Assembly (NCBI GenBank): GCA_030706015.1
Contig: JAUZPI010000012.1
Coordinates: 1-64,000 of the forward strand
Length of the DNA stretch: 64,000 nucleotides
Direction: 5' to 3'
Source of the DNA: Bacillota bacterium
GTDB taxonomy: Bacteria > Bacillota > Clostridia > Clostridiales > Clostridiaceae
The notes below the pieces were generated by a model, which worked only from the letters and a program-made list of their open reading frames with translations, was not told the origin of the DNA and ran no database searches. Position 1 is the first letter of the stretch; every line of letters begins with the position of its first letter. The position numbers were made by a program, and so were the translations under genes. Positions 25,867 through 33,651 of the stretch are shown here, piece by piece.

Positions 25867-27922
25867 TTTTTAATCCTTTAAAAGTTTTATTAGTAACATA
25901 TCCTCCAATGAAGAATATGAGCATAAATATGGTAAGTAATATTGATATTTCCATTAGTCTTGAGGCGTTAATCCCGCTTGTTATCATTCTAAGCCCTTCC
26001 ACTGTATAGGTCATTGGAAAGTACGGTGAAACAACTCTAAAAAATTTTGGAGCAGTTTCTATAGGAAAGGTTCCTCCAGAGGATGCTAACTGAAGTATAA
26101 ACAGTATAAAAAGTATTGGCGTACCTACTATTCCAATAGCATAGGATACACCATACATTATGCTGAAAAAAACCACTGATATAAACATGTTCTCAAGATA
26201 AAATAGAACTGGATTTGTGGGGCTAAGACCTAAGGCAGTAATAAGCACCAAGCTCAAGATTAGGGCTTGTAGTATAACTAAAGCTGAACCTACTAGAAAG
26301 GTTCCTGTATATGTTTTTAAAAACTTGTTTTGAATTATCTTCGATATCTTTGTTAGAGATAATATAAGATTTATGAGCATTGCACCAAGCCAAAGAGATA
26401 GAGAAATAAAGTATGGAGCAAGACCTTGACCGTAATAAGTAACCTTGTTTATTGAAACATCAGATAGAGTTAATGGATTTGTTACAAATTTTGATATATC
26501 CTCTACACTAAATATCAGATTACTATTCATAGTATTGTAGCCATTATTTAATCCATCTCTTAATTTTATGCTTCCATCATTTACAGCGCTTATTCCATTG
26601 GTTAAATCTGCTGCACCAGTGCTTAGAGAAGTAAGACCTGCAGTTAGGTAACCAGTTTTTTGAATTGCTGTATTTAATCCATTTGATAAGATCTGGCTAC
26701 CAGTTTTAAGCTTGTTAGCTCCTTCAATAAGCTGGTTTATTCCTGATGCGGCAGTGCTTTGGGTTGATGCCAGTGTATTTGCTAGAGTGCTTGTTCCTGC
26801 TGCCACTTGTTTTGATGATGTACTCAACTGATTTAAATTTTTGGTCAGTCTATCTGCACTAGTTGATGCAGCTCTCAGATTTTCTTCAAGCTTATTAGAG
26901 TTAATTGTATTTACTAGTCCAGTCAGTATTGCCTGAACATTGGCAATACTCTGTGGATCAGTTGATGCAGCTAAAATTGAGGATGTTTGATTTAAAGCGG
27001 CTTTAATCTGTCCAATACTATCTGCAGCCGTAGTTAGTCCTTGCGGAAGATTGGCATTTGATGTTCCAACAGCTACTGCAGACATTCCATCTGAAAGAGC
27101 TTTAGCTCCATTTACTAATTGAGAAAGGCTATCAGAATTTTGAGTTAAACCGCTCTTAAATTGATTGAGACCACTTATTAAGGAATCCATTCCTGTTGAA
27201 AGCTGAGCTTCTCCTGCGGCAGCCTGTTTTAAGCCGTCCTGCAGCTGTTTAGAGCCAGTTGCAGCAGTTGCTAAGCCTGAAGTTATTTGTTTTGAGCCAG
27301 TTAACAATTTTCCTGTTCCATCCTGAAGGGTATTTGCACCTTGGCTGGCATTTAAAAGTGAAGCCTTAACATCATACAAACTGCTTGCTAGTGATTTGGT
27401 AGTCTGTTCCTGAATATTTGAAGCAACCTCAGATCTGATACTTTCTGCTGCTCTTTCAGATACTTGAGCAAATACAAAATTTTTACCTTTGTTTGCTTCA
27501 TAGAGAATAGTTGGCTTTATCAAATTACCGCTGGCTGCCCCAGAAATTTTCTCGGAGAAATCTTCCGGGATTATGACAGAAGCATAATAAGCTGTGCCAC
27601 TTACACCTTTTTTAGCCTCATCTAAGTTCACAAACTTCCAATTTACTTTATTATTTTGTTTGAGATTGTTTTCTATATCTTTTCCGATATTATATTCTTT
27701 CCCATCCTTTATTACGGGTCTATCTAAATTAACAAATGCTACTGGAACATTATAAAATCTCCCATAAGGATCCCAAAATGCACTGAGATATATTCCTGAA
27801 TATAATATAGGAACAAATATAATAGCTACGGTGGAAATTACCATAATTCTAAACAAGGCCTTTTTCTTATTTTCCTGGAATTTTTCGCTCATAGCTTTCC
27901 TGATACTTAAAATCGTCAGCAA
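25844..27922 (-). CDS. YhgE/Pip-family membrane protein (first copy)
   Basis: Protein of about 690 residues. A first transmembrane helix (IFVPILYSGIYLSAFWD) is followed by the YhgE/Pip N-terminal domain (VPVAFVNLDRP). A long extracytoplasmic coiled-coil has repeated L-x-x-G-x-x-x-L spacing (e.g. LQDGLKQAAAGEAQLSTG). Five or six C-terminal helices of ABC-2-permease type follow (SLSLWLGAMLINLIL ... GGTFPIETAP). Relatives include phage-infection protein Pip. The start is more likely ATG 27892 (MSEKFQE), which has AGGAAAG upstream. It is paralogous to the gene at 33652-35934. Confidence 0.9.
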   Translation of the reverse strand: MLTILSIRKAMSEKFQENKKKALFRIMVISTVAIIFVPILYSGIYLSAFWDPYGRFYNVPVAFVNLDRPVIKDGKEYNIGKDIENNLKQNNKVNWKFVNLDEAKKGVSGTAYYASVIIPEDFSEKISGAASGNLIKPTILYEANKGKNFVFAQVSERAAESIRSEVASNIQEQTTKSLASSLYDVKASLLNASQGANTLQDGTGKLLTGSKQITSGLATAATGSKQLQDGLKQAAAGEAQLSTGMDSLISGLNQFKSGLTQNSDSLSQLVNGAKALSDGMSAVAVGTSNANLPQGLTTAADSIGQIKAALNQTSSILAASTDPQSIANVQAILTGLVNTINSNKLEENLRAASTSADRLTKNLNQLSTSSKQVAAGTSTLANTLASTQSTAASGINQLIEGANKLKTGSQILSNGLNTAIQKTGYLTAGLTSLSTGAADLTNGISAVNDGSIKLRDGLNNGYNTMNSNLIFSVEDISKFVTNPLTLSDVSINKVTYYGQGLAPYFISLSLWLGAMLINLILSLTKISKIIQNKFLKTYTGTFLVGSALVILQALILSLVLITALGLSPTNPVLFYLENMFISVVFFSIMYGVSYAIGIVGTPILFILFILQLASSGGTFPIETAPKFFRVVSPYFPMTYTVEGLRMITSGINASRLMEISILLTIFMLIFFIGGYVTNKTFKGLKNIKAEGE

Positions 27923-28050
27923 ACTGATTTTATTATTCTATTTATTAAAAATAGAAAAGCACAGGATTTCACCTACCTTTTTATCATGGTTAATATATAG
28001 TGTCTGTATATTGCCTAAATATTATGCATAAACCCCATTACGGCGCAAAA

Positions 28051-28087
28051 AAGGAGTGTTACACAGTTTAATTGTGAACACTCCTTC
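28051..28087 (-). terminator. Terminator after the dockerin propeller gene
   Basis: 10-bp stem AAGGAGTGTT / AACACTCCTT with inner ACACA / TTGTG pairing, followed on the minus strand by TTTTTTG. It lies 14 bases after the stop. Confidence 0.9.
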
Positions 28088-28100
28088 TTAAGAATATTAT

Positions 28101-30683
28101 TTACTTTGTGGCCCTCTTTGAGCAAAGTACTAAATCATATATATCAATTATTCCATCCTTATTAAAATCATATCTTGAAATCCAATTAGTATTAGTACTC
28201 TTCATATTGTAATTTTTGGCTACAGAAGCCAAATCTAGTATATCAACTTTACCATCACTGTTAATATCACAGTTATCAATGAAATTAGCATTGATGTCTA
28301 CATTATCCTTTATTGTGAAGTTATAAACCTGATTGGTGCTCAATACGTTTCCTAATTTATCTGTCCAATTGCGGAAGGTATATCCTTCTGTAGCTGATGC
28401 AGTTAAGGTTACTGTAGCTCCGTAATTATAGCCTTGCAACAAGCCAGCGATACTACCATTTGTGGCCGTTACATTAACTGTAAGGCCCGTATATGTGAAC
28501 CTATCACTATTGCTTATTACGTTTGTCCCATTAGGACCCACTATAACTATGTCAGCAGTACCAATATTACTTGCTATAGGAGAAGTTACGGTAATTGATG
28601 TGTCGCTATTAACCTTTAGGTTAGTTCCAAGATTGTTATCAAAGTATACTTCTGTAGCCCCAGTAAATCCTGTACCTGTTATATTGACTACTGTACCACC
28701 TTTAACAAGGCCAGTATTAGGACTTACGCTATTAATTACTGGTGGTGCTGCAGTGGGTTCAATTTTTAAAATAGATTTACTTTGTTTATTATAAATATAA
28801 AAATCTGTCCTATTAGAGAATTCAACCAAATCCAATTGCACTCCAAAATCTGCTATTAATGCGTTAGTATAACTGTTATAAACAGCAGTGTTTGTGAAGG
28901 CTAATCCATACTTGGCAAATATTATATCTCCACCATAACTTCCTAATATGTGGGTTGGGTCTACTGGATCAAAGTCTCTTCCGGCAAAATAGACCTGTTC
29001 TCCATCAAATAATGTATATCTTTCAGTAGTTAAAAATCCATTACCGTTATTATAATTTGTTGTGCCAATAACCTTGTTATAAGTTGTGCTATAATAAATC
29101 ATATTGGATCCAGTGGACTCTGATTCACCTATGTATAATATATGTTTGTCAGTATTTATTGCTAGATCAGGATAATATGTTGTGTCAATTGCTAATGTTT
29201 TGTCAGTATTAGTAATAAGGTCATATTCATATATGTCGCACCACTGATCACGTTCTGCATAATATAGTTTGTTTCCATCAATTACAATTCTATAAGGGTC
29301 TGAAGAGGTATATAATGTTCCTGTAATTTCCCTACTAAGCATATCAACTATAGCTATCTGATTTGCGTCATCAAGGGAAATATATAATTTGCCTTTTTCT
29401 ATAATAATATCTGTAGGTTCACTTGTAAAAGTTATGGATTTTTCTAAATTTAAGGTGGTGGCATTTATAAAGAACAAAGCTTTGTTCTCATTTGAAATTC
29501 CATATATAGTATTGGTGGCCTCATCTAGTACCCATTGAGTAAGCGAAGAGTCCATTTCCAAGCTATAGGTATGCGGTTGCTCAAGTACACTGTTAGTATT
29601 ACTTTGTATTGGTGCTGCAGGAGTTCCTGAAATAAGTGAGATAATATTGCTTCTATCTATTAAACCGTTTGAACTAGTAAAACTTTTTATGCTTCCAGTA
29701 GCTTTACTATAAAGATAAATTGTACTGTTTGAAACCTCCACCAAATCCATGTCTGAGCCATAATCACCTAATTTTACATGTGTCGCTGCATCATATATGC
29801 TTGTATTAGTAAAAGCTAAATTATTCTTAGCCAATATTACATTACCACCAAAATCCCCGATACACCTTAGGGGGTTGTCTAACTTAAAATCCCTACTAGC
29901 ATAATAAACATTTGCACCGTCAAATAGTGTATTTCTTCCAGGAAATGAATATCCATACCCATTATCATAATTGGTTCTGCCAATAACTTTGTTATCTATT
30001 GTACTATAATAAATCATATTGGAACCACTGGATCCAGATTCACCTATGTATAATATATGTTTGTCAGTATTTATTGCAAGATCAGGTTCGTATATTGAGT
30101 CAAAGTCGAGTCCTTTGTCTGTATTTGTAACAAGATCATATGCGTGAATTAAACACCACTGATCACGTTCTGCATAATATAGTATGTTTCCGTCTTTCAC
30201 TACCCTATAAGGATCAGAGAAGGTAGATAAAGTTTTGGTAATAGTTCTGCTTGACATATCAACTATAACTATCTGTTTTAAATCATCAAGGGTTATATAT
30301 AAATTACCGCTATCCTTGATGATATCTGTTGGACTGCCATTAAAAATTATACTCTTCTCTGTTTTCATTGTGGTTGCATTTATAAAGTATAAAGTCTTAT
30401 TATCTTGCGAAATCGCATATAAGGTATTAGTAGATTCATCAAGTACCCATTGAGTAAGTGATGATATATTTAGCTCAATACTAGATGTATGTGGTGTAAT
30501 CCCGGTAGTAGAGATTGAAGATTTTTTATTTTTAGCTCCAAGAGCTTTAGTGAATGATTTTGGAATCTGAATTGAAATAGAAGGCCTATCATTTGTAGCC
30601 GCAATGGCATTTGTGAATGATGGTGCAAACCAAACTGCTGCCATAAAAATAATTGTAAATATGACTGTGAATTTCTTAAACAT
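28101..30683 (-). CDS. Secreted double beta-propeller protein with IPT, InlB-B-like and dockerin domains
   Basis: Extracellular 860-residue protein. A signal peptide (1 to about 29) is followed by two tandem homologous blocks (about 65-345 and 375-640). Each begins SSLTQWVLDE and consists of short YVTN/NHL-like beta-propeller repeats (e.g. LYITLDDLKQIVIVDM and LYISLDDANQIAIVDM). Then come an IPT/TIG domain (about 645-730), a divergent InlB B-repeat (about 732-800) and a C-terminal type I dockerin with two calcium loops (DINSDGKVDILDLASV and DFNKDGIIDIYDLVL). Dockerins bind cohesins on scaffoldins or cell surfaces; no cohesin gene is in the window. No catalytic domain was recognised, so a surface adhesin or binding role is inferred. 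Confidence 0.88.
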   Translation of the reverse strand: MFKKFTVIFTIIFMAAVWFAPSFTNAIAATNDRPSISIQIPKSFTKALGAKNKKSSISTTGITPHTSSIELNISSLTQWVLDESTNTLYAISQDNKTLYFINATTMKTEKSIIFNGSPTDIIKDSGNLYITLDDLKQIVIVDMSSRTITKTLSTFSDPYRVVKDGNILYYAERDQWCLIHAYDLVTNTDKGLDFDSIYEPDLAINTDKHILYIGESGSSGSNMIYYSTIDNKVIGRTNYDNGYGYSFPGRNTLFDGANVYYASRDFKLDNPLRCIGDFGGNVILAKNNLAFTNTSIYDAATHVKLGDYGSDMDLVEVSNSTIYLYSKATGSIKSFTSSNGLIDRSNIISLISGTPAAPIQSNTNSVLEQPHTYSLEMDSSLTQWVLDEATNTIYGISNENKALFFINATTLNLEKSITFTSEPTDIIIEKGKLYISLDDANQIAIVDMLSREITGTLYTSSDPYRIVIDGNKLYYAERDQWCDIYEYDLITNTDKTLAIDTTYYPDLAINTDKHILYIGESESTGSNMIYYSTTYNKVIGTTNYNNGNGFLTTERYTLFDGEQVYFAGRDFDPVDPTHILGSYGGDIIFAKYGLAFTNTAVYNSYTNALIADFGVQLDLVEFSNRTDFYIYNKQSKSILKIEPTAAPPVINSVSPNTGLVKGGTVVNITGTGFTGATEVYFDNNLGTNLKVNSDTSITVTSPIASNIGTADIVIVGPNGTNVISNSDRFTYTGLTVNVTATNGSIAGLLQGYNYGATVTLTASATEGYTFRNWTDKLGNVLSTNQVYNFTIKDNVDINANFIDNCDINSDGKVDILDLASVAKNYNMKSTNTNWISRYDFNKDGIIDIYDLVLCSKRATK

Positions 30684-30720
30684 AAATACCCCCCAAACTA
30701 TTTTATAACTATCGAAGATA

Positions 30721-30838
30721 GAATTTAATTTTGCAATTGATTATACCATGTTTGTAAATTATACACAATTATAATTTATATTGCAATTTCATTGCAAATA
30801 GTAGAATTTTAGTCAATTTTTGCATTATAGTGCAGTTT
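30721..30838 (-). promoter_or_regulatory. Repeated TTGCAAT motifs upstream of the dockerin gene
   Basis: TTGCAAT (30781-30787) and ATTGCAA (30791-30797) form a palindrome around TTC. Related TTGCAAT/TTGCA elements occur near 30731 and 30820, with TGCA near 30831. The cluster lies about 50-150 bases upstream of the start and may be an operator array. Confidence 0.4.
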
Positions 30839-30863
30839 GATTTTAGTAAATGGCTTACTTTTG

Positions 30864-31961
30864 CTATCTTATGTCTTTAATACTCTCAACAATTATTTTT
30901 TCAACTTTTTTTGCATCGTCAACGTAAAAGAAATGTGCAGAATTATCCAACCATATTAGATGTTTTCCTAGTGGTGCACTTAATTTGTTGAAAAAGCTTT
31001 CCATCAAGGTAATATTACATACCTTATCGTGTTTTCCGTGAAAAAAATATACTGGTATTTCTATATGATGTATTTCAGAAAAATCACTAATCATTTCATA
31101 ACAAAATGCAAGTGGCAGTCCCTTAAATGTATTTATTATATCTCTTATTGTATAATCAGGTGAAAACAACAAATGTTGTATAGTTGAAATAGGACTAGGA
31201 GGTTTGATTAAATCGTCTTTATATGTATATCCACCAAATTTCATTAGCCATTTTCGCAGCACTTTCCAGTCATCATAACTATCTTCATATGGTGGCAGCC
31301 CCACCTTCATCAACTCTTGCTCAGCCTTTTTATTATTAGTGGATTTTGCGTGTTCTAAAGCCCATGGGTAGGATAATTGGTCACTCTCCGCCCAGTTTAT
31401 AATTTGCGCTATACCAAAATAAGCATAAAACTTGTTAGGAAATTGTCTAACCATATTCATGCCAATAACACTTCCCCACGAAATACCAGCTAGATATATT
31501 TTATCGGTATTAAATCTCTCTCTTAGTCTATCCACAAGTTCATTTGCGTCAGAAATATATTGTCCAATATTCATAGAATCGTTATTAATTTTGTTGCTAA
31601 ATGATTTGCCTGTTCCTCTTTGATCCCAATAGATTAATTTAAAATTTCTAACAAGCTTAGAAGTGGTTACTTGAGATATATTTTCTACAGCACGACAGCT
31701 TACTCCTGGGAAAGGCATACCTGGTCCGCCATGAAGAACAAGTAATATCGGTTTATCTTTATCACCTGCTTGAATTAAAATAGATTGTTCAATCCCACCT
31801 ATAGATATTTTCTCTATCATAGAACACCCATTGGGAGATGCTGTGATTCTGCTACTTCTAAGAACCTTTTTTTGCATATATGCCCTATAAATTAATAATA
31901 AAACTATAGTTAAGAGGCAAAATGATAATAATCCAAATATAAGAATAAAAATTAAACGCAT
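30864..31961 (-). CDS. Membrane-anchored alpha/beta hydrolase (proline iminopeptidase-like, S33)
   Basis: Protein of 365 residues with an N-terminal transmembrane helix (about 3-27) and an alpha/beta-hydrolase domain. The oxyanion motif HGGPG is at 77-81 and DQRGTGKS at 113-120, the S33 hallmark. The nucleophile elbow GISWG has S161; the Asp is in FFHGKHDKV and the His in NSAHFFYV. It probably cleaves peptides or small esters outside the cell; substrate unknown. It lies 17 bases after the TetR gene, so the two form an operon. Confidence 0.9.
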   Translation of the reverse strand: MRLIFILIFGLLSFCLLTIVLLLIYRAYMQKKVLRSSRITASPNGCSMIEKISIGGIEQSILIQAGDKDKPILLVLHGGPGMPFPGVSCRAVENISQVTTSKLVRNFKLIYWDQRGTGKSFSNKINNDSMNIGQYISDANELVDRLRERFNTDKIYLAGISWGSVIGMNMVRQFPNKFYAYFGIAQIINWAESDQLSYPWALEHAKSTNNKKAEQELMKVGLPPYEDSYDDWKVLRKWLMKFGGYTYKDDLIKPPSPISTIQHLLFSPDYTIRDIINTFKGLPLAFCYEMISDFSEIHHIEIPVYFFHGKHDKVCNITLMESFFNKLSAPLGKHLIWLDNSAHFFYVDDAKKVEKIIVESIKDIR

Positions 31962-31978
31962 TTGTCTTTACCTCACTT

Positions 31979-32674
31979 TCAAATTTTCTTTTCTAGAATA
32001 ATATTACAAAAATAATTAATATGCTCATCCATCTGCCTTTCAAGTGAATTTTTATCAGCATTTATAGATTTAGAAATAATATACTCAAAAAACATAAAAT
32101 TTAATGGGTAAATGTATTCGTAGGCACATATTCTAGTATTAATAGATGTTATCTTACCCTGCTCAATCATTTTTTCTAAGGCCTTTTCCATAAAGCTTAA
32201 TGATTTCTTAAAAGATTCGTGTAATAGTATATTAGCTGCCCGTTGGTCAGAAGCTTGTTCAATAAATAAAATTCTCCATATCTTTTCCATTCTTGTGCTT
32301 AACATATATTGAATAAACAATTTTTTCCCTTGTTTAAAAAACTCTTTGGGAGTGTATTTTTTGATGGTATCATCAAGATTTTCCACTTGAGGAAACACTT
32401 TAATTGCTTCAGCTTTAAAAAATTCATATATGTCCTCTAGAATTTCATCTTTGCTTTTGAAATGGTTGTATAACGAACTTTGCTTTATGCCAACCTCTTT
32501 TGCTAGATCCCTAATAGATACTGAATTGAAACCTTTTTTTGAGAATAATTCAATTGACAAATCAAATATCTTATCTTTTGTTTCCTGTCCGTAAGATTTA
32601 GTTACTAGGTCAAATTTTAAATTTTTACTTATCTTTCTTATAATAAATCTCCTCCTAATAATATAGACTACCAA
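31979..32674 (-). CDS. TetR-family transcriptional regulator
   Basis: TetR HTH near 45-90 (IRDLAKEVGIKQSSLYNHFKSKDEIL) followed by a helical ligand domain. The annotated frame opens at TTG 32674, but a strong AGGAGGAG site lies inside the frame and no ATG/GTG/TTG follows it at good distance before the HTH. An ATT codon at 32644 is correctly spaced, so either a rare ATT start is used or translation begins at the weakly served TTG. It is divergent from the isochorismatase-fold gene and heads the operon with the hydrolase. Confidence 0.88.
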   Translation of the reverse strand: MVVYIIRRRFIIRKISKNLKFDLVTKSYGQETKDKIFDLSIELFSKKGFNSVSIRDLAKEVGIKQSSLYNHFKSKDEILEDIYEFFKAEAIKVFPQVENLDDTIKKYTPKEFFKQGKKLFIQYMLSTRMEKIWRILFIEQASDQRAANILLHESFKKSLSFMEKALEKMIEQGKITSINTRICAYEYIYPLNFMFFEYIISKSINADKNSLERQMDEHINYFCNIILEKKI

Positions 32675-32708
32675 CTGCTAGTTTAATTATAAGCTACCAA
32701 TTACTGGA
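32668..32708. promoter_or_regulatory. Direct repeats in the TetR/isochorismatase divergent region
   Basis: CTACCAACTGCTAGT (32668-32682) and CTACCAATTACTGGA (32694-32708) match at 11 of 15 positions with a 26-base repeat distance. They lie between the divergent genes and are a candidate TetR binding region. The first copy overlaps the TTG start of the TetR frame, which favours a later start. Confidence 0.4.
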
Positions 32709-32809
32709 GTGTAAAATATATCCATGTTTTAATTGGAATAAGTATATGATAACTTTTTTCTGAGTACATCATAATATAATAGATATAAAAGTTTACTTGG
32801 AGGGTTAAC

Positions 32810-33454
32810 GTGTTATATTTTTGCCCAATTCATGGTGCGTGGTTTGAATACCAAAACAATGTTTACCTAAACTATAGAAATGAAAGAGCTGATGAAAATA
32901 TAATCGATCTATGGAACACCGTCTCTCCACCTCCTGCACCTGAACTAAAATTAGCAGTAGTTGATTCCAAGATTACTGCACTGTTGATATTAGATATGGA
33001 GACTACCATATGCAAAAGCCCACGTTGTATAGCTTCAATCAATAATATTTCTAATTTACTTATGAATGCTCGAAAAAATAACATGCTTGTTGTTTATAGT
33101 CTCACCCACAATGGAAATCCTCAAGATATTGCAAGAAAGATAGCCCCTTTGCCAAGTGACCCTATTGTAAAATCAAATGTTGATAAGTTCTTTCAGACTA
33201 ATCTAGACGAAATACTACAGAAAAAAAGTATTAAAACTGTAATTGTTACTGGCTTCGCTGCCAACGGTGCAGTACTTCACACAGCAACTAGTGCTGCTTT
33301 CCACGGATATAATGTCATCGTTCCTGTAGACTGCATGTCTACTGCCAATATTCTTTATGCAGAGCAATATACAGCTTGGCATATGCTTAATAGTCCTGCA
33401 ACTAGAAATCGAGCAGTGTTGACCAAAAGTAATTTGATTGATTTTATGCACTAG
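32810..33454 (+). CDS. Isochorismatase-fold protein lacking the catalytic cysteine
   Basis: Protein of 214 residues with GTG start and AGGAGG-like site upstream (GGAGGGTTAAC). The isochorismatase/cysteine-hydrolase fold is visible: LLILDME with catalytic-type D62, PIVKSNVDKF with K121, and VTGFAANGAVLHTA where the usual nucleophile Cys is A154. Isochorismatases such as EntB and PhzD also lack this Cys, so the protein may be a vinyl-ether hydrolase or a non-catalytic relative rather than a nicotinamidase-type amidase. An N-terminal extension (about 1-45) with CPIH is not typical of the family. Confidence 0.82.
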   Translation: MLYFCPIHGAWFEYQNNVYLNYRNERADENIIDLWNTVSPPPAPELKLAVVDSKITALLILDMETTICKSPRCIASINNISNLLMNARKNNMLVVYSLTHNGNPQDIARKIAPLPSDPIVKSNVDKFFQTNLDEILQKKSIKTVIVTGFAANGAVLHTATSAAFHGYNVIVPVDCMSTANILYAEQYTAWHMLNSPATRNRAVLTKSNLIDFMH

Positions 33455-33490
33455 AAAAAAACATATGATAGATTCCGCTTGTATTCATTC

Positions 33491-33592
33491 AAAATTAATG
33501 AAGTTACTGGTTCTATTTTTTATGCACCAATCAATGTATGCTGATATTAGCAATGGTTACTTCAAATAAGAAGGTATATTTTCAACATCTCC
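33491..33592 (+). pseudogene. Decayed fragment of an ABC-transporter solute-binding-protein gene
   Basis: The stretch aligns closely with 39193-39290 inside the intact binding-protein gene. The conserved bases encode INEVTGSIFYAP, then after a 4-base CAAT duplication MYADISNGYFK, a stop and EG. The intact gene has LNEVTRSVFYAPMYAAISNGYFKEEG. A frameshift plus a stop shows it is dead. Only about 100 bases remain. Confidence 0.85.
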
Positions 33593-33604
33593 GAAATAAA
33601 AATA

Positions 33605-33626
33605 GGTGCCCTTTATTAAGAGCACC
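33605..33626 (-). terminator. Terminator after the second YhgE gene
   Basis: GGTGC-C-CTT / AAG-A-GCACC stem, followed on the minus strand by TATTTTTATTT, 26 bases after the stop. Confidence 0.75.
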
Positions 33627-33651
33627 CGTTTAATATTATAACTTTATACAA

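Noticed and set aside
33215..33451. Minus-strand frame opposite the isochorismatase-fold gene
   Set aside because: Cys/His-rich look suggested a metal-binding protein, but it has no ribosome site and mirrors conserved codons of the plus-strand gene.
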